Assembly (NCBI GenBank): GCA_964549745.1
Contig: CAZJWP010000001.1
Coordinates: forward strand, 1 to 64,000
Reading direction: 5' to 3'
Length of the DNA: 64,000 nucleotides
DNA from: J089 sp964549745
Lineage (GTDB): Bacteria > Fidelibacterota > Marinisomatia > Marinisomatales > J089
The translations under genes were made by a program, and so were the position numbers. Below the pieces are notes generated by a model, which saw only the letters and a program-made list of their open reading frames with translations, had not been told where the DNA came from and did not search any database. This document shows positions 1 to 8,687 of the stretch, piece by piece (positions within the stretch are counted from its first letter, which is position 1; every line of letters starts with the position of its first letter).

Positions 1-1
1 C

Positions 2-631
2 AAATATGTAAAATTATCAGTGAGCGATACCGGAATTGGAATACCGGGTGAAGTGAAAGAGCATATCTTTGAACCCTTCTTTACAACCAAAGGCGAGGGT
101 GTTGGCACCGGATTGGGTTTATCGCTGGCCTATGGGATACTAAACGCTCATAAAGGACAAATCACATGTTACAGTGAATCTGGTGTCGGGACGAAATTTA
201 ATCTTTATCTGCCCGTTACAGATCAGGAAGTACATGAAGAAAATGTAGATACAAATTTGGAGCAGGGAACGGAGAAAATCCTTGTTGTTGAGGACGAACA
301 AGATATTCGTGAAGTCATTGAAATGCAGTTGGAAAGTATAGGCTACACTGTCGTTCTTGCAGAAAATGGAATTCAGGCCGTTGAAATTTATAAAAAATCA
401 AATGCCGACTTTGATCTGGTTTTGTTTGATCTCGTTATGCCGGGGATGAACGGTATTGAGACTTACGAACATCTGGTGGCGATTAATCCAAACGTTCGAT
501 GCATTTTGATGAGCGGGTACAGCAAAGACACGCGTGCCGCCGAATTGTTTAAAGAGCATAAAGTCGGTTTCTTACAAAAGCCTTTCCGTTTACATGAATT
601 AACACAGACTATCCAGCAACATTTATCCTGA
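2..631 (+). CDS. Hybrid sensor histidine kinase, C-terminal part (HATPase end + receiver), 5' truncated
   Basis: The frame is open to the left edge, so only the end of the gene is present. The visible part starts in the ATP-binding domain: SDTGIGIP is the kinase G1 box, and FEPFFTTK with GTGLGL are the F and G2 boxes. A CheY-like receiver domain follows a short linker. Numbering from the GTG at base 20, it spans about residues 87-203, with VVEDE as the acidic pocket, D137 (LVLFD) as the likely phospho-acceptor and K187 (LQKPF) as the conserved lysine. A kinase that ends in a receiver is a hybrid kinase, which passes phosphate internally or to a phosphotransfer protein. Its sensor domain and signal lie outside the window. 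Confidence 0.93.
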   Translation, partial: KYVKLSVSDTGIGIPGEVKEHIFEPFFTTKGEGVGTGLGLSLAYGILNAHKGQITCYSESGVGTKFNLYLPVTDQEVHEENVDTNLEQGTEKILVVEDEQDIREVIEMQLESIGYTVVLAENGIQAVEIYKKSNADFDLVLFDLVMPGMNGIETYEHLVAINPNVRCILMSGYSKDTRAAELFKEHKVGFLQKPFRLHELTQTIQQHLS

Positions 632-634
632 GTT

Positions 635-1570
635 TTGTTTTCCCCCCGATCCTGTCGATTCTTTCTGTTGCTGCTAATCCTATCGATAGCCAGACCCGCA
701 CCCATCCCAAGCTGGAAATGGACAAATGGAAAAATTGAAAGCGGGATCGCTCTGATTCCCGGGATGTACCAATCATACGTATCCTTTTTCAGCTCCTTTC
801 AACCGGATGAAGACGTATATCTATGGGGCGAAGGAGAGTCGGTCTTGTTCAAGCGATTAGCCAGGAACGGATTACTACCCAATGATTATGCAATTCAGAT
901 TACAGCTTATCCCGTCCCCTGGTTAACAGCCTTGCTGCCGGACAATGTACCTAAGCTCTATTCGATGTTGGATATGACAGACGACTGGAATTTGTGGAAC
1001 TCACTGGGATCCGGTTATCAGGAACCCTGGTCCGTAAGTTTGTTTCTGGGTGATTTTGCAACCTTCTGGGATTTGGACTCAGCCTACCAGCTCATTCCCA
1101 TGGCAAACGGCGCAAGCGGATGGGTGATTACTACCGGTTCCCAGGAATTGGTTAACGATCGATTAAAATCCGAATCCTGGACACGACTGGAGTGGAAACT
1201 CACCGGAGAAAACCGTGGTGATATACCAATTAGCTGGGACATTAAATTCGGGTACCGTTGGGAAGCCAGCTCGAACCGACCTGACAGTTACACGGCACGA
1301 TTTTCTGTCCTGAATTTCCAAAGTGACCGCAAGGAATGGTTATACAATCATTCGGTGGATGTACTTTTGCGTTGGAGTTTGTCGAAAAAATACGCCGGTA
1401 TACTTGAGTCAAAAGTAGTGATAGGGAAAGCGTATCCGTGGCGTGGCCATCTGGTCGGGGTTAATTTGGGTTTGGAACGTGTTAAAGATTATCTGGAACC
1501 TGAAACGGCTTTACCCTCGGGAAAATCCCGGAATGAGTTTATTATCCAACCATTCATTTATTTGCAGTAA
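635..1570 (+). CDS. Exported protein, possible outer-membrane beta-barrel, unknown function
   Basis: The frame opens three bases after the kinase stop with a TTG codon, so the two are probably co-transcribed. The first ~22 residues look like a signal peptide (basic start, LLLLILS core, cut near RPAP). The mature part is rich in Trp and Tyr and in alternating strands such as WDIKFGYRW and HLVGVNLGLERV. It ends in an aromatic, barrel-like strand (FIIQPFIYLQ). I recognise no family. A small outer-membrane barrel is an inference from composition. No ATG lies near the start, and the TTG is chosen because it captures the whole signal peptide. Confidence 0.7.
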   Translation: MFSPRSCRFFLLLLILSIARPAPIPSWKWTNGKIESGIALIPGMYQSYVSFFSSFQPDEDVYLWGEGESVLFKRLARNGLLPNDYAIQITAYPVPWLTALLPDNVPKLYSMLDMTDDWNLWNSLGSGYQEPWSVSLFLGDFATFWDLDSAYQLIPMANGASGWVITTGSQELVNDRLKSESWTRLEWKLTGENRGDIPISWDIKFGYRWEASSNRPDSYTARFSVLNFQSDRKEWLYNHSVDVLLRWSLSKKYAGILESKVVIGKAYPWRGHLVGVNLGLERVKDYLEPETALPSGKSRNEFIIQPFIYLQ

Positions 1571-1628
1571 ATGGCCGTAGAGTCATTCGTTATTTTGTCC
1601 TAATATTGAGTCGCAATAAAAGCGAATT

Positions 1629-2054
1629 ATGGCCCACCTACAAGACATTGACTTCAAAACCCTTGTTTCCAACTTTGAACTTTTTAGTCGTTGGGAGGAA
1701 AAGTATCAATATCTTTTGGACCTGGCGAAGAAATTGCCGCCTTTCCCGGAGCAATATCGAACGGAAGAAAACCGAATACATGGTTGCCAGAGCCAGGTAT
1801 GGATGCATATGAGCTGGTCGGATGACACCCATCCTATATTTACGTTTGATGCTGACAGCGATGCTTTTTTGGTCCGGGGAATCATTGCTGTTTTATTTAT
1901 TCTGTTTACAGGAAAATCAAAATCAGAGATTCTGGGGATGAGCCCCATGAAGGAACTGGAAAAACTAGATCTGCAATCGCATTTAAGTCCCACCAGAAAT
2001 AACGGCCTTCATGCCATGGTTTCTGCTATCGAAACAGCTGCGAAGAATGTGTAA
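1629..2054 (+). CDS. sufE: SufE-family cysteine desulfuration protein
   Basis: This 141-residue protein matches the SufE fold in length and motif order. The key signature is HGCQSQVW with C53, the cysteine that accepts persulfide sulfur from the desulfurase SufS in Fe-S cluster assembly. The N-terminal RWEEKYQYLLDLAKKLPPFP and the downstream GIIAVLFILFTGKS are also typical of the family. It would act in the cytoplasm. No sufS, sufB, sufC or sufD is adjacent, so the gene appears detached from its usual cluster. The ATG at 1629 gives the normal SufE N-terminus. Confidence 0.92.
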   Translation: MAHLQDIDFKTLVSNFELFSRWEEKYQYLLDLAKKLPPFPEQYRTEENRIHGCQSQVWMHMSWSDDTHPIFTFDADSDAFLVRGIIAVLFILFTGKSKSEILGMSPMKELEKLDLQSHLSPTRNNGLHAMVSAIETAAKNV

Positions 2055-2114
2055 GATGTGTAGAAAAAGTTTAACTAATAGATGTAAGTACCATAGAATC
2101 GGTGGAATATACAA

Positions 2115-4247
2115 ATGAAAAAAACGATTTCATTAACCTTTGCAGCCTTTTTATTCCTCTGGACAGGTTGCGTCCAGCATCCAATGACACAACAGGAGAC
2201 CGCTTCCATGCCCACGCCGCCCCGCGCATCCCTTCACCCGCGAGATGTTACCGTACATAACGATAAACGCATTGATAATTACTACTGGCTCAGAGATCGG
2301 AATGATCCGGAAGTATTGAAATATTTAAAACAAGAGAACGCATATACCGATGCTGTCATGAAATCTACGGATTCACTTCGCAGTAAATTGTATAAGGAAA
2401 TGAAGGGACGGATCAAGGAAACCGATTTATCGGTGCCCGTCAAAAAGGATCAATATTACTATTACTCCAGAACTGAAGAAGGCAAACAATATCCAATATA
2501 CTGCCGTAAGTATCAGACCCTGGACGCACCGGAGGAAGTTCTATTGGACCAAAATAAACTGGCCGAGGGAAAGTCCTATTTTGCAATCGGGGAACTACAA
2601 ATCAGTCCGGATCAAAATAAATTGGCGTACAATGTTGACGAGTCGGGGAATGAAAATTTCACCGTTTATATCAAGGACTTAAAGACCGGGCAACTTTTAA
2701 CTGATCGGATTACAGGAGCTTACTATTCACTGGAATGGGCGAATGACAATCATACTCTGTTTTATAACACCATTGACTCGGCTCACCGTCCTTATCGGGC
2801 GTATCGTCATGAATTGGGTACGGACCAAACAAACGATGCCATGGTTTACGAAGAAAAAGATGATCATTATGAGCTGGAGGTCACAAAATCCCGGAATGAG
2901 AAATATATATACATTGAGCTGCAGAGTGAAATCACGATGGAGGTGCGTCAATTAGATGCGGAAAATTCTACCGGGGAATTTCAAACTGTTCTGCCACGGA
3001 AAAGAGGAGTGGAATATTTCGTAGCTCCCCATGGTGATGATCTATATATCCTCACAAACCAGGATGCAAAGACGTTTAAGTTGGTCAAAACACCTGTTGA
3101 TAATCCTTCGGAAGAAAACTGGCAAACCATCATTCCCTACAATCCAAATGTGGAATTGGAATCGATAAGCGAATTTGCTGATTATCTTGCCATCACCGAA
3201 CGCGTGAAAGGGAATGAAACCATCCGTGTAATACCACTCAATGGTGAGAAAGAATATTCGGTTGAGTTCGATGAACCGGCGTACGGGCTAGGTCTGGAAG
3301 ATAATCCTGAGTTCTCTTCTGATCGGTTTAGATTTTCATTCAGTTCGATGAAGACCCCCAAACAGATCATTGAATTGGATTTCAAATCGCATGAACAGAC
3401 GGTACTGAAGGAAAAAGAAGTGCCCGGATATCATAGTGAACAGTATGAAACAAAACGCATGTGGTTACCGGCACGAGATGGGACAAAAATTCCCGTGTCA
3501 TTGATCTATAGAAAAGGGTTAAAGATTTCCTCCGATACACCGTTATTGCTCTATGGATACGGGGCCTATGGAATCGTCATTGAACCGACATTTTCATCAA
3601 ATGTGATCAGCTTAGTGGATCGTGGATTTATTTATGCAATTGCCCACATTCGCGGCGGTGGATTTTTGGGGAAACCCTGGTACGAAGACGGGAAGTGGTT
3701 TCACAAGAAAAATACCTTTACCGATTTTATCGATGTTGCCCAGGGTTTGATCGACCGAAATATGACAAATCCGGATCACCTGGCGATTCGCGGCGGAAGC
3801 GCCGGCGGTTTATTAATTGGCGCTGTGGTCAATATGCGCCCTGATTTGTTTCACGCTGCCATTGCCGCTGTGCCGTTTGTTGATGTGATCAACACCATGT
3901 TGGATGAGAGTATTCCCTTGACTGTTATTGAGTACGACGAATGGGGGAATCCGAATCAAAAGGATTATTATGATTATATGCGGTCTTATTCACCATACGA
4001 CAATGTCAAAGCACAGGACTACCCGAACTTGTTGATTACGGCCGGTTTGAATGATCCGCGTGTCGGTTATTGGGAACCGGCAAAGTTCACGGCTAAATTA
4101 CGAGCAATGAAAACAGACCAAAATACACTGTTGTTGAAAACCAAAATGGGTGCGGGACATTTGGGCGCTTCAGGTCGTTACGACTATCTAAAGGATATCG
4201 CATTTCAATATGCGTTTGTACTAAAGGAAATGGGTATCCGTGAGTAA
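2115..4247 (+). CDS. Prolyl oligopeptidase family serine peptidase (S9A), lipoprotein
   Basis: This 710-residue protein has the length and architecture of the prolyl oligopeptidase/PtrB family: an N-terminal beta-propeller and a C-terminal alpha/beta-hydrolase domain. The catalytic triad is visible as S562 in GGSAGG, D647 in GLNDPRVGYWEP and H682 in GAGHLGA. It is expected to cleave short peptides after proline or basic residues. The N-terminus (MKKTISL, hydrophobic core, LWTGC) looks like a lipoprotein signal with C19 as the lipidated residue, although the lipobox is imperfect. The enzyme would then work in the periplasm. The next gene overlaps its end by 8 bases. Confidence 0.95.
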   Translation: MKKTISLTFAAFLFLWTGCVQHPMTQQETASMPTPPRASLHPRDVTVHNDKRIDNYYWLRDRNDPEVLKYLKQENAYTDAVMKSTDSLRSKLYKEMKGRIKETDLSVPVKKDQYYYYSRTEEGKQYPIYCRKYQTLDAPEEVLLDQNKLAEGKSYFAIGELQISPDQNKLAYNVDESGNENFTVYIKDLKTGQLLTDRITGAYYSLEWANDNHTLFYNTIDSAHRPYRAYRHELGTDQTNDAMVYEEKDDHYELEVTKSRNEKYIYIELQSEITMEVRQLDAENSTGEFQTVLPRKRGVEYFVAPHGDDLYILTNQDAKTFKLVKTPVDNPSEENWQTIIPYNPNVELESISEFADYLAITERVKGNETIRVIPLNGEKEYSVEFDEPAYGLGLEDNPEFSSDRFRFSFSSMKTPKQIIELDFKSHEQTVLKEKEVPGYHSEQYETKRMWLPARDGTKIPVSLIYRKGLKISSDTPLLLYGYGAYGIVIEPTFSSNVISLVDRGFIYAIAHIRGGGFLGKPWYEDGKWFHKKNTFTDFIDVAQGLIDRNMTNPDHLAIRGGSAGGLLIGAVVNMRPDLFHAAIAAVPFVDVINTMLDESIPLTVIEYDEWGNPNQKDYYDYMRSYSPYDNVKAQDYPNLLITAGLNDPRVGYWEPAKFTAKLRAMKTDQNTLLLKTKMGAGHLGASGRYDYLKDIAFQYAFVLKEMGIRE

Positions 4248-4752
4248 GCGGATTACACTCCCGCTTCTGGTATTACTGTTCGCCGGGCTGCTGATCGGAC
4301 AACACGTAAACCGCTTGTTTTGGGATGGAAGCGATTGGAATCGTATCGCTAAAACGGTGAATTTTAATCCGGATCTTGAAGCTAAGATGAAATCAGCTTA
4401 TGTCAACGGTGTGTTGGACGGACGATTATTTTATTATCTGAAAACCTGGTCTGCTCAATCTACGTTTGCGGACAGCCTTTATGGTGAAACAGTTGATTAT
4501 TTAACAACTCGCGAAATGGTACGATCTTTGGATGAGTTTTACAAAGATCCGGCAAATAGTTATTTACCCGTCCCGACGGCCATTATCGTTGCAAACATGT
4601 ATGCCCGTCAAATGTCCATGAATGTGATCGATGAATATATCAAGCAAAGCCGCCACTGGATAAATGATCTCCAGTATCAGCTTCAACTTGAGGGGAATGC
4701 GGAAATCCTGAAACAAAAACAGGACCGCATGGAATCACATAAATTACCCTGA
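4240..4752 (+). CDS. Exported protein of unknown function
   Basis: A GTG start overlaps the end of the prolyl oligopeptidase gene by 8 bases, which suggests translational coupling. The protein has 170 residues with a signal peptide or membrane anchor in the first ~20 (LPLLVLLFAGLLIG). The mature part contains AYVNGVLDG and a DPANSYLPVPTAIIVANMYA stretch. These faintly recall small periplasmic Rap1a/Tai-like proteins, but the resemblance is too weak to name a family. The C-terminus is charged and helical. Coupling to the peptidase suggests an accessory envelope role. Confidence 0.72.
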   Translation: MSKRITLPLLVLLFAGLLIGQHVNRLFWDGSDWNRIAKTVNFNPDLEAKMKSAYVNGVLDGRLFYYLKTWSAQSTFADSLYGETVDYLTTREMVRSLDEFYKDPANSYLPVPTAIIVANMYARQMSMNVIDEYIKQSRHWINDLQYQLQLEGNAEILKQKQDRMESHKLP

Positions 4753-4753
4753 A

Positions 4754-4774
4754 ATTTATTCGATCCGAATAAAT
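4754..4774. terminator. Perfect AT-rich inverted repeat between convergent genes
   Basis: Nine-base arms (ATTTATTCG and CGAATAAAT) surround a 3-base centre. The repeat starts 2 bases after the stop codon at 4752 and runs into the last codons of the convergent gene at 4756-5157. The stem is AT-rich and lacks a clear T tract, so it may be a weak bidirectional terminator or an mRNA-end stabiliser. Confidence 0.35.
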
Positions 4775-5157
4775 CCCACTTTGGGGTCGTATGTATAAAC
4801 TTTAGGATCGTCACGGAATTCTATATGACTGAAATGAAATTGAAAATCCCAGGGATCCATTGGATCAAGCGTATAAAGTGATGTTTCCGAATGACTCATG
4901 CCACTTGAAAGCGCTTCGTACGGAGCGATAAACTGCATGCGGCGCTCCGGGACGCTCTTTCCCGATAGTGTTGTTGCATATAGGTATCCGTCCAGTCTCG
5001 TGATAATGCGACCGGTTTCATTTCGAATTTCCACGACAGTTTGGATTTGATTGTCTCCTAGAACTCGTTGCCGAATATCAACCGGCAGTGCATCGCGAGG
5101 CGCTTGTGCGAAGAGTATGAATGGGATGAGCAAGACCGGCATATGATGAATTTTCAT
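4756..5157 (-). CDS. Small exported protein, FxLYD-like, unknown function
   Basis: This 133-residue protein starts with a short signal peptide (MPVLLIPFILFAQA). The mature part resembles a single small beta-sandwich: VVEIRNETGRIITRLDGYLYATTLSG recalls the FxLYD-type pattern in which an unstructured partner strand modulates an exported domain. I do not recognise a specific family. The gene is transcribed away from the M50 protease gene at 5256 and converges with the upstream exported protein. The 98-base space to 5256 holds both divergent start regions and shows no strong promoter. Confidence 0.7.
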   Translation of the reverse strand: MKIHHMPVLLIPFILFAQAPRDALPVDIRQRVLGDNQIQTVVEIRNETGRIITRLDGYLYATTLSGKSVPERRMQFIAPYEALSSGMSHSETSLYTLDPMDPWDFQFHFSHIEFRDDPKVYTYDPKVGFIRIE

Positions 5158-5255
5158 GCATAAAGTTAATTTGAAGATGGAAATAAAGCAGCATCCTTGT
5201 TTTCAATTCCATCGAAACCTTTGGATGACACTTGGGTAAAAGGTAGATTATTACC

Positions 5256-6323
5256 ATGACTGAGCAGGATTTCAAATCGTTACTTTCATCGATGGATGAG
5301 GTGTTTTTGCCTCGGCAAATTGGTTCCAATGGGAAGGACTGGATTGCCGTGGGAAAGCCGCTTGTTGGTGATGCTGTTGATCGAATTCGCTCTTTGGGTA
5401 GAAAAGAACCTTATGATTTAACGGTTGAGGGTCGTAACGGTGAACTTTATTTGCGAGCTGCTCCGGGACAGGAACCGATTGTACTTCGCCTTCCAAAGAT
5501 TCCCAAAATACATGTCATCCTTTTTCTAATCACGATCTTAACCACTTTAGCTGCCGGAGCATTGATGGCGGGTGTAAACCTGCTAAATAATCCTTTGGGT
5601 ATTACCCAGGGAATTCCGTTTTCCGTTACACTTTTACTCATCCTGGGCACACATGAATTCGGGCATTATTATTATGCGCGGAAACACCATGTAGATGCAA
5701 CTTTACCCTATTTTATTCCCGCGCCTACTTTCATTGGAACCTTCGGCGCCTTTATAAAAATTAAATCTCCGATCTATCGCAAATCCGCTTTGTTACAAAT
5801 TGGCGCCGCCGGTCCCATTGCCGGGTTTATTGTAGCTGTCCCTGCTTTATTAATTGGGTTATCTTTATCGACAGTCATAGCGAAAGCTGCTCCGGGAACC
5901 GGATTCCAATTGGGTGATTCCATTTTGATGAAAATGCTAACCGGTCTGGTCTTCCCGGGATTGTCTGACCAGCAAGATGTATTACTTCATCCCATCGCTT
6001 TTGCGGGATGGATCGGACTGCTGGTAACGATGCTGAATTTGTTGCCTATTGGGCAATTAGATGGCGGCCATGTCGCCTATGCGATGTTAGGCCGGAAATA
6101 CGGACGTGTAGCAAGACTGTCTTTATTAGCCTTACTGCCGCTGAGCTATTTTTCGTTGAATTGGTTAATATGGGGAGCATTAATTTTGATTTTGATGCGC
6201 ACACCCGATCACCCGCCGGTTATGGATTTGGATGATCCATTGGATCCCCGAGATAAAAAAATAGGTCTGACCTGCCTGGTTATTTTCATTTTATGTTTTA
6301 TTCCAGCGCCTTTTCCGAGTTGA
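5256..6323 (+). CDS. Site-2-type membrane metalloprotease (M50 family)
   Basis: The zinc-binding HEFGH motif (H133-E134-H137) sits in a hydrophobic helix, and the third ligand lies in NLLPIGQLDGGH (D269). This pair defines the site-2 protease/M50 family of intramembrane proteases. Several further hydrophobic segments (LFLITILTTLAAGALMAG, IAGFIVAVPALLIGL, LLALLPLSYFSLNWLIW) give a polytopic membrane protein. A soluble N-terminal region of ~85 residues resembles that of EGY-like bacterial members rather than RseP, and I see no PDZ domain. It would cleave transmembrane substrates such as anti-sigma factors. The next gene starts 1 base after its stop. Confidence 0.93.
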   Translation: MTEQDFKSLLSSMDEVFLPRQIGSNGKDWIAVGKPLVGDAVDRIRSLGRKEPYDLTVEGRNGELYLRAAPGQEPIVLRLPKIPKIHVILFLITILTTLAAGALMAGVNLLNNPLGITQGIPFSVTLLLILGTHEFGHYYYARKHHVDATLPYFIPAPTFIGTFGAFIKIKSPIYRKSALLQIGAAGPIAGFIVAVPALLIGLSLSTVIAKAAPGTGFQLGDSILMKMLTGLVFPGLSDQQDVLLHPIAFAGWIGLLVTMLNLLPIGQLDGGHVAYAMLGRKYGRVARLSLLALLPLSYFSLNWLIWGALILILMRTPDHPPVMDLDDPLDPRDKKIGLTCLVIFILCFIPAPFPS

Positions 6324-6324
6324 T

Positions 6325-8685
6325 ATGAAACAGCTATGCTTTTTTGCTTTATTTATTTCATTGTTATTTGGTCAAACCAGGATCAACGACTGGCAGTCGA
6401 TCACAAGCCCCCTGAATGTGAAAGCCTTGCAATGTCAGGATGGGTTTGTCTATTGCGCAACTGAAGGCGGTTTGCTGGTATACGATTTAGCGAACGATTC
6501 CTTTGAAACATATACGAATACGGATGGATTGAGCGGAACTGATTTGCGATCAGTTGCTGTCGATAACAATGGAGGTGTATGGACGGGCGGGAACAGTCCG
6601 GATGGATTTATCAATTATCTGGATTTAAAACACCTGAGTTCAAATTTCACACTCGATCTGAATCTTACCGAAATTGATCATTTCGCTTTATCCGATTCGT
6701 TGGTCTTTGCGGCTTTCAAACAAAATCAGGATTTTGGGCTTATTCAATTCACAAAAATTGGATCGGCATTTCAATATCAGGATGTGTACAAGAATTGGCC
6801 TGCAGATATTCAATCGATCAACGGTGTCGGGATCTCTGGCACAACGATTATTGTTGCTACAAATAGTGGTATTTGGAGCGCAGATTTAAGTACAGATAAT
6901 TTGAAAAATCCTTCTGCATGGCAACGTGTATTTTCTGACATCACCGAATCCGTTAAAATCTTCCGTCCATTTGGACAAAAATATTTTTATGCTGTGGGAC
7001 ATAGGGTTTACAGATGGGACACACAAACAGGAGCACAAGATCTCATGGATTCAAATGCATCCGTTGCTTTAGTGGATGTTCTCCCAATATCTGATAATCG
7101 CATGCTGTATTTGACCTCATATAGCATTGTTATGAAAAATGGAGACCAGACGGAATATCATTTCGCAACTCCTTATGAAAAATTGAAAAAGTTAAGTTTT
7201 GATCCCCTATATGGAATAGTTGCCGGTACGGATCGAGGGCTTGCTCTGATTGATACATTACATCATAAGATCAACTGGAAAATCCCCAATGCTCCAATTA
7301 GCAATAACCTGACTGCAGTCACAGTTCTGGAAGACGGACGATTAGTGGCAGGCTCCAAAATGGGCCTTTCTATCAAGGATGAGAATGGATGGCGAAATAT
7401 TGTTGCATCGGCCACTGATTCAGCGATTATTTCATCATATTATGACTATACCCATTTTATAGCAGACTCAATTCCAGTATTTTGGGGTGGTTTTATCGCC
7501 GATCTTGAACAAGGGCCGGATGGCTTGGTCTATTGTGCAATTCGTGGTTCTTATCCGGAACCAATCCGTCATGGCGGCGGTATTATCATTATTGATGTGG
7601 ATCATCCACGAAATTATACCATTATTGATACAACCGATCTGGACTACTATTATACCAGTTCTAATCACAATCCTTATATGGTAGTGAAGGATTTGGCATT
7701 TGACCAAAATCAAAATTTATGGGTAGCTGACACCTATGCCAAAAAATACGAAAGACCCGTTCAGGTAAAAACATCTGATGGTATCTGGAGTGGTTATGAA
7801 AAAAACTCTATCTTTGACACACGAACGCCTGTGACGATTGGATTTGATTCCTGGAACAGGGTGTGGGTCGGATCATTTATAGAAGGGGATGAGTTTACCA
7901 AATCCGGATTATATATGCTCAATTATTCAGGATCACCCGCAGAGCCTGAATCCTTTTCATGGAAAAAGTTGACCGGATTGATTAATTCAACAATTTGGTC
8001 AATCGGGATTACATCGGATGATCGATTGTTTTATTTGACTCCCGTTGGTCTCACATACCTTGATTTACAATCATCGGATAGTAATCCGGTAAGAAGCGCA
8101 AGTCAATATACATACTTTCCAAACATCGCATATGGCGACGGGTCCAAAATTCGGCTGGATAGCCGGAACAATGTCTGGACGGTGTCACCTTCAGATGGGA
8201 TTTATGTTCTCCTGAATAATACAACTTATTGGCCGGATAATGACCCTGCCGTTCAGGTCGAAGGGATTACATCCGAAACCACGCCTTTATTATCCGATGA
8301 GGTGACAGATATTGCTTTTGATTCCCAACAAGGATTAGCCTATATCACCAGTAAGCGGGGATTGAATATTTTAAAGATTCCGTTTGCAAATCAACGCGCT
8401 ACTTATTCGGAGGTCAGGTTTTTCCCAAGTCCATATCGGATTCCATCCGATCGGCCAATGGTGATGGATCATCTGCCGGACTTGACCTCAGCGAAAATTA
8501 TGACATTGAATGGAAAGGTGATTCGTACGATGGATGCATCCACAGATACACCGCAGGGGGATCAACTTTTCTGGGACGGTAAAAACAGCGCCGGACGATG
8601 GGTTGAAACCGGAGTTTACCTGGTTGCCCTGTATACCGAGGATGGAAACAATATCATCCGAAAAATCGCCGTTATCCGAAAATAG
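6325..8685 (+). CDS. PorZ-like beta-propeller protein with FlgD-type C-terminal domain
   Basis: This 786-residue exported protein has a short signal peptide (LCFFALFISLLFGQT) and then repeated propeller blades. The opening resembles the N-terminal propeller of PorZ, the T9SS surface component that helps attach anionic LPS to cargo: WQSITSPLNVKALQ, YCATEGGLLVYD, TNTDGLSG. The total length is also close to PorZ. The last ~90 residues form a FlgD-like sorting or Ig domain (MTLNGKVIRTM, LFWDGKNSAGR, ETGVYLVALY) and end in IRKIAVIRK. The PorZ assignment is moderate, because other two-component-regulator-type propellers look similar. It follows the M50 gene by 1 base, so they are likely one transcript. 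Confidence 0.75.
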   Translation: MKQLCFFALFISLLFGQTRINDWQSITSPLNVKALQCQDGFVYCATEGGLLVYDLANDSFETYTNTDGLSGTDLRSVAVDNNGGVWTGGNSPDGFINYLDLKHLSSNFTLDLNLTEIDHFALSDSLVFAAFKQNQDFGLIQFTKIGSAFQYQDVYKNWPADIQSINGVGISGTTIIVATNSGIWSADLSTDNLKNPSAWQRVFSDITESVKIFRPFGQKYFYAVGHRVYRWDTQTGAQDLMDSNASVALVDVLPISDNRMLYLTSYSIVMKNGDQTEYHFATPYEKLKKLSFDPLYGIVAGTDRGLALIDTLHHKINWKIPNAPISNNLTAVTVLEDGRLVAGSKMGLSIKDENGWRNIVASATDSAIISSYYDYTHFIADSIPVFWGGFIADLEQGPDGLVYCAIRGSYPEPIRHGGGIIIIDVDHPRNYTIIDTTDLDYYYTSSNHNPYMVVKDLAFDQNQNLWVADTYAKKYERPVQVKTSDGIWSGYEKNSIFDTRTPVTIGFDSWNRVWVGSFIEGDEFTKSGLYMLNYSGSPAEPESFSWKKLTGLINSTIWSIGITSDDRLFYLTPVGLTYLDLQSSDSNPVRSASQYTYFPNIAYGDGSKIRLDSRNNVWTVSPSDGIYVLLNNTTYWPDNDPAVQVEGITSETTPLLSDEVTDIAFDSQQGLAYITSKRGLNILKIPFANQRATYSEVRFFPSPYRIPSDRPMVMDHLPDLTSAKIMTLNGKVIRTMDASTDTPQGDQLFWDGKNSAGRWVETGVYLVALYTEDGNNIIRKIAVIRK

Positions 8686-8687
8686 AC

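Noticed and set aside
1606..1812. Alternative frame overlapping sufE
   Set aside because: It is basic and Cys/Arg-rich and has no family resemblance, whereas the sufE frame carries the conserved active-site motif.
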